From assembly GCA_963668605.1 (NCBI GenBank), contig OY764903.1, positions 3,472,001-3,536,000 on the forward strand: a DNA stretch of 64,000 nt, read 5' to 3'. Each line of letters starts with the position of its first letter. The first letter of the stretch is position 1. The position numbers were made by a program, and so were the translations under genes. This DNA is from G963668605 sp963668605 (GTDB lineage: Bacteria; Acidobacteriota; Terriglobia; Bryobacterales; Bryobacteraceae). The notes under the pieces were generated by a model. It did not search any database. It had not been told where the DNA came from and saw only the letters and a list, made by a program, of their open reading frames with translations. Shown here in pieces: positions 61,332 to 64,000 of this stretch.

Positions 61332-62508
61332 GACCGGCGGCGCTCTGGGCGGCGGCGCTCATCGCTTCGACGGTGTGTTCCAGCGAGAACCGTTCCCGGT
61401 AGAGCCGCAAGGCGCGGCCCGCCAATTCGCAGCGCGCTTCGGGATCGGCCAGCAGCCGCTCCACCTGCTCGGCGAACGGAGCCGGATCCACGCCGTCGAC
61501 CAGTGCGACCGCGCCGGATTCACGCCAAATGGGTTCCGTATTCACGCCTGCATTGCAGATCACAGGCAGTCCGGCACCGAGTGGCGCCATGGTGGAACTG
61601 CGGCGGCTGCTGACGCCGTCGGGATAGGGCTCGACGACCACTTCACAGGCGGCCAGGTAGCGCACCACGCCGGCAGGCGGCAGATTCTCCGCATAGAGGA
61701 CCCGTGGTGCGAAACGTGGATTCGCGGCAATGAATCGCGCGGCGCACGCCTGGCTTCCCCGCCCCACGAGCACGGCGCGTCGCGACGGATCGCGGTCCAG
61801 CACACGCCGCAGGACAGGTTCGAGAATTTCGGTGATCCTTGGACCGAAGGTGCCAAAGTGCCCGATCAGTGCGCCGGGCTTGCCGCCGAGCAATTCGTTT
61901 CGGAGCGACTTCACGCCGTCCCAGTCGACGTCGGCCTCCACATTGCTTGGCACCGGCAGCCATTCCGCAGTGGCGCCCGGACCGAGGCTCTTGCGGATGA
62001 GATCTGTCCAAGCGGGTACTGACACAAACACGCGGCTGCACTTGCGCACAATCATGCGCATCATCCAGCGCGTGACCGCTGAGAGAAAGCGCAGGGGCAT
62101 GGAAGCCCCTTTCCCGGCGGGAACGATCAACTCATGGAACATAACCCATGCCGGCTCCCGCAGGAATTGAAGCCAAAGACAGAAGGCCAGCGTCAGACCG
62201 CGAAAGCGTGAGGCACGGAATCCGAAGTTGGGTCCGAAGGCCTGCGGCACGTGCTGGATGAGAATCTGGCGTGGCTGCGGAACATCCCGCAACTCGCGCG
62301 AAAGTTGAAAGAGTGCGCGCAAGCCGAAGTGGCCCGGCAGCCGCCGGATGCGTAGCCCGCGCGGGTCCTCGAACGATTCGCCGGTGGAGCCGGACCAGAC
62401 CCAGACTTTATCGCCCTTCGCCGCCAGCGACTCTGCAACGCTCTTCGTGTAATCCGCCATGCCCCCGTCGTCGGGAGGATAGGCCCCAGTAATAATCGCC
62501 CAGTTCAA
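61279..62508 (-). CDS. GT4-like glycosyltransferase, TTG start
   Basis: A 409-residue glycosyltransferase of GT-B fold, opening NWAIITGAYPPDDGGMADYT, with a C-terminal donor-binding half (ALIGHFGTFG, AVLVGRGSQA, PPAGVVRYLAACEVVVEPYPDG, LPVICNAG). I chose TTG 62508 because GGAGGG lies five bases upstream and the protein begins at the first strand; it comes directly after the stop of the GNAT-like gene. The frame remains open upstream. It probably decorates a cell-surface or exopolysaccharide structure with the two upstream transferases. The 3' end overlaps tdh by 53 bases. Confidence 0.82.
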   Translation of the reverse strand: MNWAIITGAYPPDDGGMADYTKSVAESLAAKGDKVWVWSGSTGESFEDPRGLRIRRLPGHFGLRALFQLSRELRDVPQPRQILIQHVPQAFGPNFGFRASRFRGLTLAFCLWLQFLREPAWVMFHELIVPAGKGASMPLRFLSAVTRWMMRMIVRKCSRVFVSVPAWTDLIRKSLGPGATAEWLPVPSNVEADVDWDGVKSLRNELLGGKPGALIGHFGTFGPRITEILEPVLRRVLDRDPSRRAVLVGRGSQACAARFIAANPRFAPRVLYAENLPPAGVVRYLAACEVVVEPYPDGVSSRRSSTMAPLGAGLPVICNAGVNTEPIWRESGAVALVDGVDPAPFAEQVERLLADPEARCELAGRALRLYRERFSLEHTVEAMSAAAQSAAGLNPSSTQPCPRPLAASR

Positions 62509-62509
62509 T

Positions 62510-63439
62510 TCAACCCTCCAAAGGCAGCAGCCGTGTCCGCGCCAGTTTCGCCCCGGCGAGCACGGTAGCTGCGCGTTCCAACATTTGATCCCGCGGGCGC
62601 CAGCGGCGCAGCAGCGCGAGAGATTGCAGGGCCGCGACACTTGTCAGCGCCGACGAGACCGCAGGATGCAAATGCATCGCCGTGAAGTGCGGCTCCACCT
62701 CGTAGCCCATGCGTAGTTTGTAATCCTGAAGACCGTCTGTCGCGACCAGCGAGGTGTGCCCGTAACAGATGGCCTCGATCCCGGCATCGTGCATCGCCTC
62801 ACGCGTGACATGGTAGGTCAGCACGTGATTGGGATTGTGCCTCAGCAGATCGGTGCGCGAGTTCTGATGCAGAATGTGGACCCAGCCGTCTTCGCGGCAG
62901 GTGATTCCATAGGACGCAAGTTGCCCATCGACGAACGCGCCCACCGCTCGAATAGCCGACGATTCCGGGATCGCATACACGAGACGTTGCCAACCCTTAC
63001 GTTCACCGAACTCGACATCGAAGCGGCCCTGCCGCGCCATCGAGTCGCGATTGAGCCGGAGACCTTGTTCGAGAAGTTCATCAACGCTCACGTCGCGAAC
63101 TTCGCATTGCTCAACACCGCGGCGCACCAGGTTGCGGCATGTCTTCTGCAGCTTGGGCACGTCGTAGTCGCGATCGCGGCACACGTAGAGGCCGGCCGCG
63201 ACGCCGCTCCAGTTGTGCGATGGGAAACGCAGCCCAAGCCCCTTGACGCGGCGCAGCATGCGGTCGAGTTCGTCGGGGTCCGGCGCCAGCATGAGCTGGT
63301 AGGGTGCGGCCATATAGAATCGTTTCTCGACGCTATGCCAGAGCACGCCGGCGCCTTCTTCAATCCGCCGGCCACGCAGTTCCATGAAGCGCGCCAGCCC
63401 GGAGCCTTTGATTTTTCTGGACGCGTGCATAATCTCCAT
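62510..63439 (-). CDS. GNAT/FemAB-like acyltransferase, paralogue 1
   Basis: A 309-residue protein with a GNAT-like fold in its C-terminal half: AVGAFVDGQLASYGITCREDG, WVHILHQNSRTDLLRHNPNH, then DGLQDYKLRMGYEVEP. This is the layout of peptidyl- or polysaccharide-linked acyltransferases of the FemAB/GNAT group. The N-terminal half (SGLARFMELRGRRIEEGAG, then LKRVKGLGLRFPS-like) is helical. It is followed by the glycosyltransferase and preceded after three bases by a paralogue. Acceptor unknown; a surface-polymer modification is likely. Confidence 0.72.
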   Translation of the reverse strand: MEIMHASRKIKGSGLARFMELRGRRIEEGAGVLWHSVEKRFYMAAPYQLMLAPDPDELDRMLRRVKGLGLRFPSHNWSGVAAGLYVCRDRDYDVPKLQKTCRNLVRRGVEQCEVRDVSVDELLEQGLRLNRDSMARQGRFDVEFGERKGWQRLVYAIPESSAIRAVGAFVDGQLASYGITCREDGWVHILHQNSRTDLLRHNPNHVLTYHVTREAMHDAGIEAICYGHTSLVATDGLQDYKLRMGYEVEPHFTAMHLHPAVSSALTSVAALQSLALLRRWRPRDQMLERAATVLAGAKLARTRLLPLEG

Positions 63440-63442
63440 CCG

Positions 63443-64000
63443 TTAATTCACACCAGCTACAGGGACACCAGCGGCTGGCCGCCATTGCCTGCCTTCGCGC
63501 GCCACTGAGAGGAACGCTGCAGCGCGCTGCAACCTTATATCGCCCGGTCGCAGCCGCTGAAGCGCTCGCAACGTAAGCACAACAGGCGCGCTGGCGGCGA
63601 TCGGCGCGATCGCCGGGTGGAGTTGCACGGCAACACGGGTCGGTTCAACTTGATAGCCCATGCGCGTCTTAAACGCGTGCAGTCCGTCTTCGTACAAGAG
63701 CGTCTTGGGCCCGGTGCAGACGGCCTTCACAAGTGGATCCGCCAACGCCGCCATGATCGTGCTAAACGACAGCGCGTGACTGGGCGAGTGATGCATCAGG
63801 TCCGTGCGCGAATTCTGATAAAGTTTGTGAACCCAACCGTCGTCGACGCACTGCAAAATGTAGGAGGCTAGGTGTCCTTCTATGAACGCGCCCAAAACGC
63901 TCACTCCGGGAGAATCGAATGCCGCACGGACCAAGCGCTCCCACAAGCGCGGCGTGCCGAATTCGGGATTGAAGCGGCCTTGCCGGGCTTGGGTATCGAG
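63443..64000 (-). CDS. GNAT/FemAB-like acyltransferase, paralogue 2 (5' end beyond window)
   Basis: The C-terminal 185 residues of a second copy of the downstream acyltransferase. Shared blocks: ARQGRFNPEFG (ARQGRFDVEFG in paralogue 1), VLGAFIEGHLASYILQCVDDGWVH, LYQNSRTDLMHHSPSH and DGLHAFKTRMGYQVEP. The frame is open to the window end, so the N-terminus lies outside. Tandem duplication with divergence suggests the pair acts on different positions or acyl donors. Confidence 0.72.
   Translation of the reverse strand, partial: LDTQARQGRFNPEFGTPRLWERLVRAAFDSPGVSVLGAFIEGHLASYILQCVDDGWVHKLYQNSRTDLMHHSPSHALSFSTIMAALADPLVKAVCTGPKTLLYEDGLHAFKTRMGYQVEPTRVAVQLHPAIAPIAASAPVVLTLRALQRLRPGDIRLQRAAAFLSVAREGRQWRPAAGVPVAGVN

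Overview
The window reads as a chromosomal segment of a high-GC member of the Acidobacteriota, most likely the Bryobacterales/Solibacter group. Evidence for this is a 1070-residue Oar-type TonB-dependent receptor with an N-terminal carboxypeptidase-regulatory-like domain, DUF1080 and DUF6807 proteins, Tat-exported Gfo/Idh/MocA and TIM-barrel enzymes, several Ser/Thr kinases, and a secreted nuclease ending in a domain that resembles the C-terminal domain described from Solibacter (TIGR03437). The assignment rests on reading the sequence, not on a search.

Layout. 1-8.9 kb: tail of cutA, a small membrane protein, rmlD, the Oar-like receptor, a membrane/spermidine-synthase-like fusion, then (minus strand) a sugar isomerase-like TIM barrel and a double-DUF1080 protein. 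9.0-17.7 kb (minus strand): a tight six-gene run of a secreted Ig-like protein, a beta-propeller-like protein, an eight-repeat putative-Ig protein, a methyltransferase, a CsgG-family protein and a membrane Ser/Thr kinase. 18.0-21.7 kb (plus strand, divergent from that run): two DUF4384 proteins and a secreted caspase-PEGA-TPR protein, with a possible operator between the two units. 21.6-22.1 kb: an AHSA1-type protein.

22.1-48.6 kb: a nearly complete type VI secretion (T6SS) locus. Minus strand: a kinase fused to an FGE-sulfatase-like domain, tssM, tssL and tssK1. Plus strand: a proline-rich membrane protein with eleven GEFTRMF-type motifs and a methyltransferase. Minus strand: a second tssK. 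Plus strand: tssB, tssC, hcp, tagJ, tssA, tssE, tssF, tssG, clpV, vgrG and a HEAT-repeat protein. No TssJ, PAAR, FHA or PppA phosphatase gene is visible. The kinase would supply the PpkA-like activity, and the GEFTRMF protein is the best local candidate for its substrate; both roles are inference.

48.7-53.8 kb: tRNA-Cys(GCA), and an overlapping minus-strand operon larC-metG-tatD-polyprenyl synthase. 53.9-58.6 kb: the secreted nuclease, an enolase-superfamily enzyme and a DUF6807 protein. A 31-bp inverted repeat follows between convergent genes. 58.9-64 kb: a Tat-exported Gfo/Idh/MocA oxidoreductase (minus), threonine dehydrogenase (plus), and a minus-strand run of two paralogous GNAT-like transferases and a glycosyltransferase, the outermost cut by the window edge.
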